DNA of 22,678 nucleotides from a virus (IMGVR_UViG_3300008624_000071:1-22678), one strand, 5' to 3'. Shown: positions 14,638-20,188, counted from the stretch's first letter. Notes: a model not told the origin generated them from the sequence alone. Made by a program: numbers and translations.

Positions 14638-14928
14638 TTACTCAATCCCCATCCGATGGTGACGAGAAATTTCCTGATACATATGCTCCTGCATCAGCGA
14701 ATAATCTGCATATTCCTGTTCGGTCTTTTCCTCGACCTTTACAATCTTGTAGGCTTCTCGACCATCACGAGAGCAAGAAGTGATATGCTTCCAGGCTTGT
14801 TCCATGTCCTTTGCCCAGGTAGTGCGGATGTCTGGATCTCCACCCTTCAGGGTGCGGATGTGAGAAACAAACTTGTCGCCAGTTTCCCTGTACTTGTAAA
14901 GATTTTCGTATGTAACTTTGACTGCCAT
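14638..14928 (-). CDS. Small hypothetical protein
   Basis: 96 aa, charged, with Lys/Glu/Tyr and two helical stretches (KDMEQAWKHITSC, QEYADYSLMQEHMYQEISRH). The start follows the stop of the 57-aa gene by 3 nt, so translation is probably coupled. It appears to be the last gene of an operon starting at 15385. No family was recognised. Confidence 0.7.
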   Translation of the reverse strand: MAVKVTYENLYKYRETGDKFVSHIRTLKGGDPDIRTTWAKDMEQAWKHITSCSRDGREAYKIVKVEEKTEQEYADYSLMQEHMYQEISRHHRMGIE

Positions 14929-14931
14929 GTC

Positions 14932-15105
14932 TTAAATAATGGTTGTGATTCCGTGGAAGGGCTTGAGGGTGCGGAGATCCTTTACGCAAGCAATTAGCTT
15001 TTTGTCGGAGCCAACGCCCTTGAGCAAAGCAATTTTACTGCGAATGGCTTGCACTTTGCAAAGATTGTTTTGTGCGGTGAGAACGATATCGTTAATTTTA
15101 ATCAT
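14932..15105 (-). CDS. Small SH3-like protein
   Basis: 57 aa. The N-terminal MIKINDIVLTAQNNLCKVQA has the spacing of short SH3/KOW-like barrels (..DIV.....G..Y.V..I) and resembles the 62-aa protein at 15983-16171. The rest is basic. Function unknown. It lies 19 bp after the previous gene and just before the 96-aa gene, so it belongs to the same operon. It is supported by clean codon structure and coupling at both ends. Confidence 0.65.
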   Translation of the reverse strand: MIKINDIVLTAQNNLCKVQAIRSKIALLKGVGSDKKLIACVKDLRTLKPFHGITTII

Positions 15106-15124
15106 TTTTAATACAAGTTAGGGT

Positions 15125-15319
15125 TTAGTTCCAGATGACGTGAACAGGCTTGCCATGTCCAGCATGGGATGGGCTTGCCATCCTGTCGGTATACTTGCGA
15201 ATCACTCGCTTGATATACTTGCGACTCTGGGAGTTGTGGATTGCGATGCGATAACCGCAGTTAAAAACAGTCAGGCAGTAGTTGCCGTGATCGGTGAGTG
15301 GTTGGATGATGAATTGCAT
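15125..15319 (-). CDS. Small basic hypothetical protein
   Basis: 64 aa with a basic, His-rich C-terminal part (QSRKYIKRVIRKYTDRMA). No family was recognised; the charge would fit binding to nucleic acid. It is the first gene of a three-gene operon, with a promoter about 40 bp upstream and the leader AGAAAGTAAAAACCACAT. Confidence 0.65.
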   Translation of the reverse strand: MQFIIQPLTDHGNYCLTVFNCGYRIAIHNSQSRKYIKRVIRKYTDRMASPSHAGHGKPVHVIWN

Positions 15320-15355
15320 ATGTGGTTTTTACTTTCTTTTTTGATTGTTATAATA

Positions 15356-15385
15356 ATAGTATGACAGAATTTTTTGCAAAGTCAA
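15356..15385 (-). promoter_or_regulatory. Promoter of the 64-aa operon (dyad class)
   Basis: TTGACT (15380-15385), an 18-bp spacer ending TTCTGTCA and TACTAT (15356-15361). TTGAC and GTCA form an inverted repeat. Confidence 0.85.
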
Positions 15386-15458
15386 GGGTTAATTTCACTT
15401 TTTTTCACTTTTTTTTATCTTTTGTCCATCGCCCGCCAGCCCAGTGATAGAGCCAATT

Positions 15459-15487
15459 GGCACGGCGCGTGCTGCACGTCCCGTGCC
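15459..15487 (+). repeat. 29-bp palindrome, copy 2 of 9
   Basis: This variant can also form two adjacent 5-bp hairpins, GCACG-GCG-CGTGC and GCACG-TCC-CGTGC. Confidence 0.85.
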
Positions 15488-15530
15488 AAAAAGAAATGCC
15501 CGCCGAGGAGAACCACCAACCTCGACGGGC
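15488..15530 (-). terminator. Terminator of the 62-aa gene at 15540
   Basis: The stem GCCCGCCGAGG/CCTCGACGGGC (one mismatch) with an 11-nt loop is followed on the minus strand by ATTTCTTTTT. It lies 10 bp after the stop. Confidence 0.85.
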
Positions 15531-15539
15531 GAACCCATA

Positions 15540-15728
15540 TCACGAAACTAAAGGCTGATGCTGTTTGGTAACAGCTTCGACAAATCGGGTTTGGTCAAAG
15601 TTTGGGTTGAGATCCTGAAATTTTACTGACAGGTCAAAGGCGATTGCCTCGACCACGTTCTTGTTGTGGTCGTGCTGGTGAGCCTTGTTGAGTGTTTGGG
15701 CGATAAGTTCAAAATGTTTCTTGGTCAT
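15540..15728 (-). CDS. Small conserved-looking phage protein
   Basis: 62 aa: MTKKHFELIAQTLNKAHQHD, then helical, ending NFDQTRFVEAVTK. This pattern (MTxKHFxxIAxxL... followed by NPxFDxxRFxxA) is familiar from small phage proteins of unknown function. It is downstream of the 52-aa gene in the same transcript and is followed by a strong terminator. Confidence 0.75.
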   Translation of the reverse strand: MTKKHFELIAQTLNKAHQHDHNKNVVEAIAFDLSVKFQDLNPNFDQTRFVEAVTKQHQPLVS

Positions 15729-15752
15729 AGGTTTTACTTTCTGTTTTGTGGT

Positions 15753-15911
15753 TTAAACAAATTTTCGTTTGGTGGCAATCTTCGCCAGAAAATCCACCTT
15801 AATGGCTTGCGGAACGTCCGACCATTGAACCATTGTGCGGGCAATAGTCAAGTCGGTTCCGCATTTGGCGGTACGGATTAGGTTGTTTAATTGGGTGATT
15901 GTTTTTTGCAT
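15753..15911 (-). CDS. Small helical protein
   Basis: 52 aa: MQKTITQLNNLIRTAKCGTD, then LTIARTMVQWSDVPQAIKVD. It is compact, helical and basic at the end. It is the first gene of a two-gene cassette, with the promoter about 35 bp upstream and an A-rich leader (ACCACAAACCAAAAAACC). No family was recognised. Confidence 0.65.
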   Translation of the reverse strand: MQKTITQLNNLIRTAKCGTDLTIARTMVQWSDVPQAIKVDFLAKIATKRKFV

Positions 15912-15947
15912 GGTTTTTTGGTTTGTGGTTTTAATCTTAATCTTTTA

Positions 15948-15977
15948 ATAGTTTGACAGAATTTCCTGCAATGTCAA
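15948..15977 (-). promoter_or_regulatory. Promoter of the 52-aa/62-aa cassette (perfect dyad)
   Basis: TTGACA (15972-15977), an 18-bp spacer and AACTAT (15948-15953). TTGACA and TGTCAA, 13 bp apart, make a perfect inverted repeat whose second arm runs into the -10 box. Confidence 0.85.
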
Positions 15978-15982
15978 GGCTT

Positions 15983-16171
15983 TTAGGAAAAAAATGGATG
16001 TTTTTTTAATCCTTTGCAACGGATGCCATGCCTGACTTGTGAGCGATACAAACGGCAGTTGGCAACTTCGCCCCAAGTTGGGTGAATGACAATCTCCTCG
16101 ATTTCGTAAATTTCTCCTGTGCTGGCGGTAACAATGTCGCCCTTTTTTAATGTGGTTTCTAATTTAATCAT
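15983..16171 (-). CDS. Small SH3-like protein
   Basis: 62 aa. LKKGDIVTASTGEIYEIEEI (8-27) has the shape of a short SH3/KOW-like barrel; the C-terminal part is basic (RSQVRHGIRCKGLKKH). It resembles the N-terminal part of the 57-aa protein at 14932-15105. It is a single-gene cassette whose ATG lies 4 nt after the -10 box, so the message is probably leaderless. Function unknown. Confidence 0.7.
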   Translation of the reverse strand: MIKLETTLKKGDIVTASTGEIYEIEEIVIHPTWGEVANCRLYRSQVRHGIRCKGLKKHPFFS

Positions 16172-16175
16172 GACT

Positions 16176-16205
16176 ATAGTATGACAGAAAATTTCATAAA
16201 GTCAA
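16176..16205 (-). promoter_or_regulatory. Promoter of the 62-aa SH3-like gene (dyad class)
   Basis: TTGACT (16200-16205), an 18-bp spacer ending TCTGTCA and TACTAT (16176-16181). The ATG follows after AGTC. Confidence 0.85.
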
Positions 16206-16237
16206 CCCCTAAATGCAAAAAAAATAAAGTTTTTTTT

Positions 16238-16266
16238 GGCACGGGGCGGGCTGCACGTCCCGTGCC
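16238..16266 (+). repeat. 29-bp palindrome, copy 3 of 9
   Basis: 8-bp outer stem. It lies 4 bp past the stop of the 78-aa gene and is separated from the next promoter by an A8/T8 block (AAAAAAAATAAAGTTTTTTTT on plus). Confidence 0.85.
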
Positions 16267-16270
16267 AATC

Positions 16271-16507
16271 CTAGAGGTCTAGGTCTTGGTGCAGGACTCG
16301 CTCATTGCGAGCATCCAGCAAGTGGGTGACTTCCCCACCGATGGACGAGCAATGACCATGCTCGTTATCCCAGCGAGCAAGGCCGTCCCAAGCCGAAAGC
16401 TTGGCCGCCTTGATGGCCTTCTGCGGGGACTTGGAAAATCCAAACCCGCAAGCAGAATTGCCAGCGTGGGGGGTAATGATGAAGTGAGTGGCTTTGAACA
16501 TTTGCAT
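16271..16507 (-). CDS. Small hypothetical protein
   Basis: 78 aa. HFIITPHAGNSACGFGFSKS is followed by an alpha-helical PQKAIKAAKLSAWDGLARWD. No family was recognised. It lies 5 bp after the 64-aa gene and shares its transcript. The stop is almost directly followed by palindrome copy 3. Confidence 0.7.
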   Translation of the reverse strand: MQMFKATHFIITPHAGNSACGFGFSKSPQKAIKAAKLSAWDGLARWDNEHGHCSSIGGEVTHLLDARNERVLHQDLDL

Positions 16508-16512
16508 AATAA

Positions 16513-16707
16513 TTAATGTGCGAGTTGCTGGGTGAGTGAAGAGAAAGGGCGCTCGGCCTGACGGGCCAAATCTTCCTCGTGCATGTGGTTAAGAATTTCC
16601 TCCTGTTCGGCAGGCGTGGGTTGCTGGGCATCGAGCCAAGCGTTAAATCCGTGCAGGGCGGTGGCACGTTCGGTCGAATCTTGATGGGCGAGGTCTTGGA
16701 TTGTCAT
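16513..16707 (-). CDS. Small hypothetical protein
   Basis: 64 aa, helical and rich in Glu, Gln and His (HQDSTERATALHGFNAWLDA, EEILNHMHEEDLARQ). It is the first gene of a two-gene cassette. The leader is A-rich and includes TTAAGATTAACCGCAC, a leader motif seen at other cassettes. No family was recognised. Confidence 0.7.
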   Translation of the reverse strand: MTIQDLAHQDSTERATALHGFNAWLDAQQPTPAEQEEILNHMHEEDLARQAERPFSSLTQQLAH

Positions 16708-16745
16708 GATGATTTTTTTTGTGCGGTTAATCTTAATTTAAAAGA

Positions 16746-16774
16746 ATTATCTCAGAAATAAGGCAAATTGTCAA
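16746..16774 (-). promoter_or_regulatory. Promoter of the 64-aa/78-aa cassette
   Basis: TTGACA (16769-16774), a 17-bp spacer and GATAAT (16746-16751). The TGTCA arm is absent, so this belongs to the non-dyad class. Confidence 0.85.
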
Positions 16775-16782
16775 GGGTTTTT

Positions 16783-16974
16783 TTAAAAAAGATTCCAAGG
16801 CAGCACTGGGTCTTGCTTGATAACTTCGACAACCCGAAACACGTTGCCACCCTGAGCAAAGAGAATGTCGTTCATCTCCGAGACGGAGAGCTTGCCATCT
16901 GTTTCCATTGTGACGCCAGACTTGACTACGGAATTGTCTTCTGGATTGATTATATCGATTTTTAATTGGTGCAT
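16783..16974 (-). CDS. Small hypothetical protein
   Basis: 63 aa from ATG 16974; the open frame continues upstream to 17034 but runs into the promoter. Beta-strand-like N-terminus (HQLKIDIINPEDNSVVKSGV), then KLSVSEMNDILFAQGGNVFR and VVEVIKQDP. No family was recognised. Its end lies about 10 bp from the next promoter. Confidence 0.7.
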   Translation of the reverse strand: MHQLKIDIINPEDNSVVKSGVTMETDGKLSVSEMNDILFAQGGNVFRVVEVIKQDPVLPWNLF

Positions 16975-17006
16975 AATTTTTGTGGTTTTAATTTTAACTA
17001 TACTAC

Positions 17007-17034
17007 AGTCTACCACATTTTCCGCATTTGTCAA
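17007..17034 (-). promoter_or_regulatory. Promoter of the 63-aa gene
   Basis: TTGACA (17029-17034), a 16-bp spacer and TAGACT (17007-17012) with an extended TGG. Non-dyad class. The ATG is about 32 bp downstream, after an A-rich leader (AAAACCACAAAAATT). Confidence 0.65.
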
Positions 17035-17065
17035 GGGCTAATTGCAAAAAAAATAAAGTTTTTTT

Positions 17066-17094
17066 GGCACGGGGCGGGCTGCACGTTCCGTGCC
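17066..17094 (+). repeat. 29-bp palindrome, copy 4 of 9
   Basis: 7-bp outer stem, with the A/T block between it and the promoter at 17007. Confidence 0.85.
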
Positions 17095-17104
17095 AATTCC
17101 TAAA

Positions 17105-17124
17105 GCAGAGGGCAAGCCCTCTGC
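17105..17124 (-). terminator. Perfect hairpin, probable terminator
   Basis: GCAGAGGGC and GCCCTCTGC flank AA, a perfect 9-bp stem. On the minus strand it is followed by TTTAGGAATT, a weak T tract. It lies between the 21-aa gene and palindrome copy 4. Confidence 0.5.
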
Positions 17125-17168
17125 GCTCCCCTATGGGGCTATTTGGGTGGCTCCTGTTTCGCTCTTCC

Positions 17169-17234
17169 CTAGCGGGTAATATAAGCGTAAACAATAGTCG
17201 CCATAATTATGACTAGCACAATCTCAACTATCAT
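17169..17234 (-). CDS. 21-aa membrane peptide
   Basis: 21 aa, beginning MIVEIVLVIIMATIVYAY: one hydrophobic helix with a single Glu and a C-terminal Arg. The ATG overlaps the last codons of the 64-aa gene in another frame, which suggests translational coupling. It is the end gene of an operon that starts at the 17646 promoter. The very small size leaves real doubt; two other tiny membrane peptides in the window make it more plausible. Confidence 0.4.
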   Translation of the reverse strand: MIVEIVLVIIMATIVYAYITR

Positions 17235-17418
17235 TTAAAAGTTCCTTGTGGGTCTTTTCCTTGTTGTCCAAGTCTAATACTTGCATCCTTCGTTCTTGTG
17301 CAAGTTTTTTAGCGTAGCGAACAGCATGGATGCGAGAAGAAAACTGGTCAACGAGCTTGTTGTAAATGCTGACATTTATCCAGTTGTCAAGGTTTGCGTG
17401 TCTTTGGATTTTAATCAT
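17224..17418 (-). CDS. Small basic hypothetical protein
   Basis: 64 aa: MIKIQRHANLDNWINVSIYN, a helical Arg/Lys-rich centre (RIHAVRYAKKLAQERR), then LDLDNKEKTHKELL. No family was recognised. The start overlaps the upstream stop by 1 bp (TAATG). Confidence 0.65.
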   Translation of the reverse strand: MIKIQRHANLDNWINVSIYNKLVDQFSSRIHAVRYAKKLAQERRMQVLDLDNKEKTHKELLNDS

Positions 17419-17612
17419 TATGCTATAACTTTAAATGTTTTGTTGGTGAATAGCCAGAAAGTGCCTTTGGGCATTCCTGCGACATTCGAGGGTCGGAAGA
17501 AAGTTGCCTTGGTCGAGGCATCCTCCTTGACTTCGGCAACATCAAAGACATCGCCCACTTCAAGGAGATGCTCATTTATGCGGAGTGGTTTTATAACTTT
17601 TAATCTTTTCAT
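17418..17612 (-). CDS. Small beta-rich protein
   Basis: 64 aa: RINEHLLEVGDVFDVAEVKE (11-30) has the pattern of a short SH3-like or beta-barrel protein. It is the first gene of a three-gene cassette. The promoter -10 box ends 4 nt before the ATG and overlaps the stop of the gene upstream. No known function. Confidence 0.65.
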   Translation of the reverse strand: MKRLKVIKPLRINEHLLEVGDVFDVAEVKEDASTKATFFRPSNVAGMPKGTFWLFTNKTFKVIA

Positions 17613-17616
17613 AGTT

Positions 17617-17646
17617 CTATTCTGACAGGTTTTGCTTCTTTGTCAA
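17617..17646 (-). promoter_or_regulatory. Promoter inside the end of the 66-aa gene (dyad class)
   Basis: TTGACA (17641-17646), an 18-bp spacer ending CCTGTCA and GAATAG (17617-17622). The -10 box contains the stop codon of the upstream gene. Confidence 0.75.
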
Positions 17647-17817
17647 CACTTTTCTTTTGAAGATAGCATAATATCCATCTCCCCCGAATTCGTTCCAAGT
17701 GCATTGCTGTTTTGCCTTTAAGGCTTTAGCTTGCTTTTTGGACTTGAACACGCCCAGGATGTCTGATGGGACACCGCACTCGATGCACCCGATTCTAGCT
17801 AATACGTAAACTTTCAT
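17617..17817 (-). CDS. Small alpha/beta protein
   Basis: 66 aa: MKVYVLARIGCIECGVPSDI, then LGVFKSKKQAKALKAKQQ and a YYAIFKRKVL strand. This layout (a strand, a variable loop, I.GVF.S...A......, then YAIF) is familiar from small phage and bacterial proteins of unknown function. Its ATG directly follows the stop of the 62-aa gene. Confidence 0.7.
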   Translation of the reverse strand: MKVYVLARIGCIECGVPSDILGVFKSKKQAKALKAKQQCTWNEFGGDGYYAIFKRKVLTKKQNLSE

Positions 17818-18006
17818 TTATGCAATCCCCTTTTCCCAATTTACTTCGTTGCTGATGATCTTGCCGAAAGCCATGTCAGCTTCCAGCTTGGCAATCTTTT
17901 TCAATTCGTCTTGCGCTCCGATAATTGCGGAAATTGCAAAGGCGTCTCCACGCTTGGCAGATTCCCAATGGTCGGATACGATTTGATTAAGTGTTTCTTT
18001 TGTCAT
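17818..18006 (-). CDS. Small helical protein
   Basis: 62 aa from ATG 18006; an upstream extension to 18096 passes through the promoter and is rejected. It is helical: LNQIVSDHWESAKRGDAFAI, QDELKKIAKLEADMAF. It is the first gene of the cassette with the 66-aa protein, possibly continuing to 17169. Leader ACTAGAAAGTAAAAAAACC. No family was recognised. Confidence 0.7.
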   Translation of the reverse strand: MTKETLNQIVSDHWESAKRGDAFAISAIIGAQDELKKIAKLEADMAFGKIISNEVNWEKGIA

Positions 18007-18041
18007 GGTTTTTTTACTTTCTAGTTTGATTTTATACCTTA

Positions 18042-18069
18042 AGAATATAGAGTTTTTGGAAAATCGCAA
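18042..18069 (-). promoter_or_regulatory. Promoter of the 62-aa/66-aa cassette
   Basis: TTGCGA (18064-18069), a 16-bp spacer containing TTTTCCAAAAA and TATTCT (18042-18047). It resembles the promoter at 14053-14081. Confidence 0.6.
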
Positions 18070-18162
18070 GAAAAAAATCATTAAATTCTTTCGCATAAGT
18101 AAAACTTACGTAGGCATGAAAATAGCTAATGACCGCCCGCCAGCCCAGTCATAGAGCCAATT

Positions 18163-18191
18163 GGCACGGGGCGGGCTGCACGTTCCGTGCC
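18163..18191 (+). repeat. 29-bp palindrome, copy 5 of 9
   Basis: Identical over all 29 bp to copy 4. Embedded in composite repeat C. Confidence 0.85.
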
Positions 18192-18232
18192 AAAAAAGCC
18201 CTGCCGAGGAGAACCACCAACCTCGACAGGGC
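18192..18232 (-). terminator. Terminator of the 104-aa gene
   Basis: Stem 18198-18209 with 18221-18232, followed on the minus strand by TTTTTT. It lies 24 bp after the stop. Confidence 0.9.
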
Positions 18233-18256
18233 GCACCATGCATATACAAACAAATT

Positions 18257-18571
18257 TTAAATAACTGCCTTATCTTTGTTGAGGCTTGCACCATTACCCT
18301 CTTGGATTGTTGCCATCATGGCTGTAATCTGTTCGGGTGTCTGCCAGCCAAGAACATCGTCCCATTCTGACAGGGCAATCATTCCCTCCTTGCCGAAAAC
18401 GGCAACTTCATAAGTCCCTGCGAGTTGCGAGCCATAGAGTCCACCATACTGGGGCTTGTCACCCTTCATGGTCACGACAGAAACTTGATAATCACCCAAG
18501 TTAAGGCGAGCCATTAGTCCGCCAGCGGTGTTTGGGTGGTCTTTGAATACTAGGTTATCGAATGTTTTCAT
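18257..18571 (-). CDS. Conserved-looking small phage protein
   Basis: 104 aa. FDNLVFKDHPN, then LNLGDYQVSVVTMKG, YGGLYGSQLAGTYEVAVFG and WDDVLGWQTPEQITAMM. The order (F..L.F..HP, an aromatic beta hairpin, YEVAV, a DDVLG..T..Q(I/V) helix) is that of small proteins common in phage genomes, of unknown function. It is a single-gene cassette with its own promoter (7 nt before the ATG) and terminator. Confidence 0.8.
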   Translation of the reverse strand: MKTFDNLVFKDHPNTAGGLMARLNLGDYQVSVVTMKGDKPQYGGLYGSQLAGTYEVAVFGKEGMIALSEWDDVLGWQTPEQITAMMATIQEGNGASLNKDKAVI

Positions 18572-18578
18572 GGTAATA

Positions 18579-18607
18579 ATAATGTACTAATTTTAGGTTT
18601 TTGTCAA
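18579..18607 (-). promoter_or_regulatory. Promoter of the 104-aa gene
   Basis: TTGACA (18602-18607), a 17-bp spacer and CATTAT (18579-18584). Non-dyad class. The -10 box ends 7 nt before the ATG. Confidence 0.8.
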
Positions 18608-18655
18608 GTAGAATTTTACGTTTTCTGAATATGGTTTCCAAGTTTGTTCTTTCAT
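18593..18655 (-). CDS. Possible 20-aa peptide
   Basis: Starts MKEQTWKPYSENVKFYLTK, 4 nt after the stop of the 82-aa gene, and ends inside the promoter of the 104-aa gene. It is short enough to be chance; included because of the tight coupling to the upstream gene. Confidence 0.25.
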   Translation of the reverse strand: MKEQTWKPYSENVKFYLTKT

Positions 18656-18659
18656 GGCT

Positions 18660-18908
18660 TTAAACAATTTCTGCGATTAATTCGTCCAGCCTTTCGATGT
18701 CCAAAGCGGAATCGTTAAGGGCAACCCTGTCAGGGGTTTCGATAAAGTCAACATCTCTCAAGGTTTGTTGAAATTCTCCGTAAGAGTCAAAGTCCTTTGC
18801 AAAATTGTAAAGTCCTTCGTCGTTTGAAATCCACAATGCGACATTCCATGTCGCATGGTTCTTCCAGCCGTTGTAGGTGGTGTCTTCGGGTTGGTCGTGT
18901 TTACTCAT
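18660..18908 (-). CDS. YNGWxNxxTWNVALW-family protein
   Basis: 82 aa. YNGWKNHATWNVALWISNDE (12-31) followed by GLYNFA is a strong signature of a family of small proteins found in phages and bacteria (I recall it as DUF7249, not verified). The C-terminal half is acidic and helical (LNDSALDIERLDELIAEI). Function unknown. The start overlaps the upstream 51-aa gene as ATGA. Confidence 0.85.
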   Translation of the reverse strand: MSKHDQPEDTTYNGWKNHATWNVALWISNDEGLYNFAKDFDSYGEFQQTLRDVDFIETPDRVALNDSALDIERLDELIAEIV

Positions 18909-19060
18909 GATTTTTTCTTTTGTATTCTTTCCATTACTATAATCGCTCGTTCCCTTGCGTCTTCAACGCTCAAGTGACTGCAAACTCTTTTGAAGGTTTC
19001 CCAGTCCAAGCGAGGCTCAGGCAAGGACATCCAAACTACTTTTCTTTTCCAACTTTTCAT
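18905..19060 (-). CDS. Small basic protein coupled to the YNGW gene
   Basis: 51 aa: MKSWKRKVVWMSLPEPRLDW, then ETFKRVCSHLSVEDARERAI and a Lys-rich end. No family was recognised. Its stop overlaps the next ATG (ATGA). The promoter lies 4 nt before the ATG, so the message is probably leaderless. Confidence 0.7.
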   Translation of the reverse strand: MKSWKRKVVWMSLPEPRLDWETFKRVCSHLSVEDARERAIIVMERIQKKKS

Positions 19061-19064
19061 GATC

Positions 19065-19094
19065 TTAGTCTGACAGATTTTTTGATAAAGTCAA
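19065..19094 (-). promoter_or_regulatory. Promoter of the 51-aa/82-aa cassette (dyad class)
   Basis: TTGACT (19089-19094), an 18-bp spacer ending TCTGTCA and GACTAA (19065-19070). Confidence 0.8.
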
Positions 19095-19165
19095 CCCCTA
19101 AATGAAAAAAGATGAAGTTTTTTTGCCTGCCTTAAGATATATGCAAAATGCATACAAATGCAATT

Positions 19166-19194
19166 GGCACGCGGCGGGCTGCACGCCCCGTGCC
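19166..19194 (+). repeat. 29-bp palindrome, copy 6 of 9
   Basis: 6-bp perfect outer stem (GGCACG/CGTGCC). It lies 4 bp past the stop of the 92-aa gene; a separate ATGCAAAATGCAT palindrome sits 16 bp away, at 19141-19153. Confidence 0.8.
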
Positions 19195-19198
19195 AATC

Positions 19199-19477
19199 TC
19201 ACATATCGTGAAAGGCGTGGTAACCATAGTCGAGATCCACGGCTTCGTCCTGCCTCCACTGGTTCTGGCCAGTAGCATCAGGGGACTGGGCGTCCGCCAG
19301 AAACTCCTGAGCATCTTGGCGTGCGTCACGCTCGCCTGACTGATACTCATCAGCCCAGACCCTCCAGTTGTCGCCCTCATCCGCATAGCGGGCAGGCATA
19401 GAAGCGGACTCGCGACCTTCCCATCCTGCGTCGAATGCGTCTTTGGCGATTTGGTTGGTGTCGGTAATTTTTTCCAT
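19199..19477 (-). CDS. Small acidic protein, possibly RMF/CrpP-like
   Basis: 92 aa. IAKDAFDAGWEGRESASMPA, then RYADEGDNWRVWADEYQSGE and RDARQDA. The arrangement A..AG..GR...S..P...........W...Y..G..DA recalls small ribosome-modulation-factor or CrpP-like proteins, but the match is loose and the protein is more acidic and longer. The C-terminal part is Asp/Gln-rich. It is a single-gene cassette with a dyad promoter. Confidence 0.65.
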   Translation of the reverse strand: MEKITDTNQIAKDAFDAGWEGRESASMPARYADEGDNWRVWADEYQSGERDARQDAQEFLADAQSPDATGQNQWRQDEAVDLDYGYHAFHDM

Positions 19478-19512
19478 GGTTTTTATAATATGAGGTTAAT
19501 CTTAAGTTTCCC

Positions 19513-19542
19513 CTAGTTTGACAGAAAATTAAATAAAGTCAA
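19513..19542 (-). promoter_or_regulatory. Promoter of the 92-aa gene (dyad class)
   Basis: TTGACT (19537-19542), an 18-bp spacer ending TTCTGTCA and AACTAG (19513-19518). TTGAC and GTCAA form a 5-bp dyad. The leader holds TTAAGATTAAC. Confidence 0.8.
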
Positions 19543-19574
19543 CCCTTTTCTGCAAAAAAGATAAAGTTTTTTTT

Positions 19575-19603
19575 GGCACGCGGCGGGCTGCAAATCCCGT
19601 GCC
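19575..19603 (+). repeat. 29-bp palindrome, copy 7 of 9
   Basis: The most diverged copy: inner GCAAAT instead of GCACGT. The outer GGCACG/CGTGCC is kept. Confidence 0.8.
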
Positions 19604-19609
19604 AATCCT

Positions 19610-19625
19610 GGGATTGCTAAATCCC
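19610..19625. repeat. Short hairpin next to palindrome copy 7
   Basis: GGGATT and AATCCC flank GCTA. A second small hairpin, CCCC-TTA-GGGG, follows at 19636-19646. Neither has a T tract on the minus strand. Confidence 0.4.
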
Positions 19626-19714
19626 CCGCAGGTTGCCCCTTAGGGGTAATATTTGGAGCTTACCTATTTAGCCTATTTGCAGAAAATGGGCAAAACGGGC
19701 CACTTGACTTATAC

Positions 19715-19756
19715 AAAAAGAACCCCTGCCGAGGGCATCGACTACCTCGACAGGGG
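19715..19756 (-). terminator. Terminator of the 54-aa gene
   Basis: CCCCTGCCGAGG/CCTCGACAGGGG (19723-19734 with 19745-19756), followed on the minus strand by TTCTTTTT. The stem is nearly the same as those of composite repeats B and C, but the loop differs and the palindrome is 110 bp away. Confidence 0.9.
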
Positions 19757-19808
19757 CCAGTTATAACAAGAGGCAAACAACCCTCAATGCATATGTTTAT
19801 ACAAAATT

Positions 19809-19973
19809 CTAATCCCTCTTTGGGCAAAGCACACGAAGCTTTTCTTCAGCTTCTTTTTTCTCCTCTTCATCCCCATGATACATCATATCAAGACAATAAT
19901 CAATCAATTGCGCCCTTGTTAGGTTTAACTCTTTAATGGCGGGATCTGTTTCTATTGTGTCTATTGTATGCAT
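19809..19973 (-). CDS. Small acidic helical protein
   Basis: 54 aa from ATG 19973, 2 bp after the upstream stop; an earlier start at 19994 is less likely. MHTIDTIETDPAIKELNLTR, then QLIDYCLDMMYHGDEEEKKE. No family was recognised. It is the last gene of the four-gene operon that starts with the acidic protein at 20503. Confidence 0.65.
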   Translation of the reverse strand: MHTIDTIETDPAIKELNLTRAQLIDYCLDMMYHGDEEEKKEAEEKLRVLCPKRD

Positions 19974-19975
19974 AA

Positions 19976-20188
19976 TTATTCTGCCCTGTCCCAATATTCT
20001 CTCACGCTATAAAATATATCGTCTTCAAAACAATAATAGTCGTGAATCTCTTTGATTGTGTTCCATACCATCAGATATGTCTTGCTGTCCCTGCCAATGG
20101 TGGGAGTTTCTTTTTCATCACATGCAACCTTATAGTCAGGATGTGCAAATGATAGTTCTCGTGGATATGTAAATTTAACGGCTTTCAT
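19976..20188 (-). CDS. Small hypothetical protein
   Basis: 70 aa: MKAVKFTYPRELSFAHPDYK, then KTYLMVWNTIKEIHDYYCFE and an acidic end. No family was recognised. Its start lies inside the end of the 26-aa membrane peptide gene, so translation is probably coupled. Confidence 0.65.
   Translation of the reverse strand: MKAVKFTYPRELSFAHPDYKVACDEKETPTIGRDSKTYLMVWNTIKEIHDYYCFEDDIFYSVREYWDRAE

Larger units (their letters stand above)
15431..15530 (-). repeat. Composite border repeat, copy B
   Basis: Order along the plus strand: GCCCGCCAGCCCAGTGATAG element, AATT, 29-bp palindrome, A/T tract, terminator stem. It is nearly the same as copy C at 18135-18232, including the identical 11-nt loop AGAACCACCAA. 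Confidence 0.85.
18135..18232 (-). repeat. Composite border repeat, copy C
   Basis: Same order and nearly the same sequence as copy B: GCCCGCCAGCCCAGTCATAG, AATT, palindrome, A tract, terminator with the AGAACCACCAA loop. The stem shows one substitution in each arm that keeps pairing (GCCCTGCCGAGG/CCTCGACAGGGC). Confidence 0.85.

Noticed and set aside
16238-16266. Palindrome copies as classic intrinsic terminators
   Set aside because: On the minus strand the hairpin is followed by an A tract, and on the plus strand no T tract follows. Termination by another mechanism stays possible.
17028-17216. Plus-strand frames containing LARGGLHVPCQ-like peptides (also at 18161 and 21187)
   Set aside because: They are translations of the palindrome repeat and run through promoters and terminators, with no coding support.
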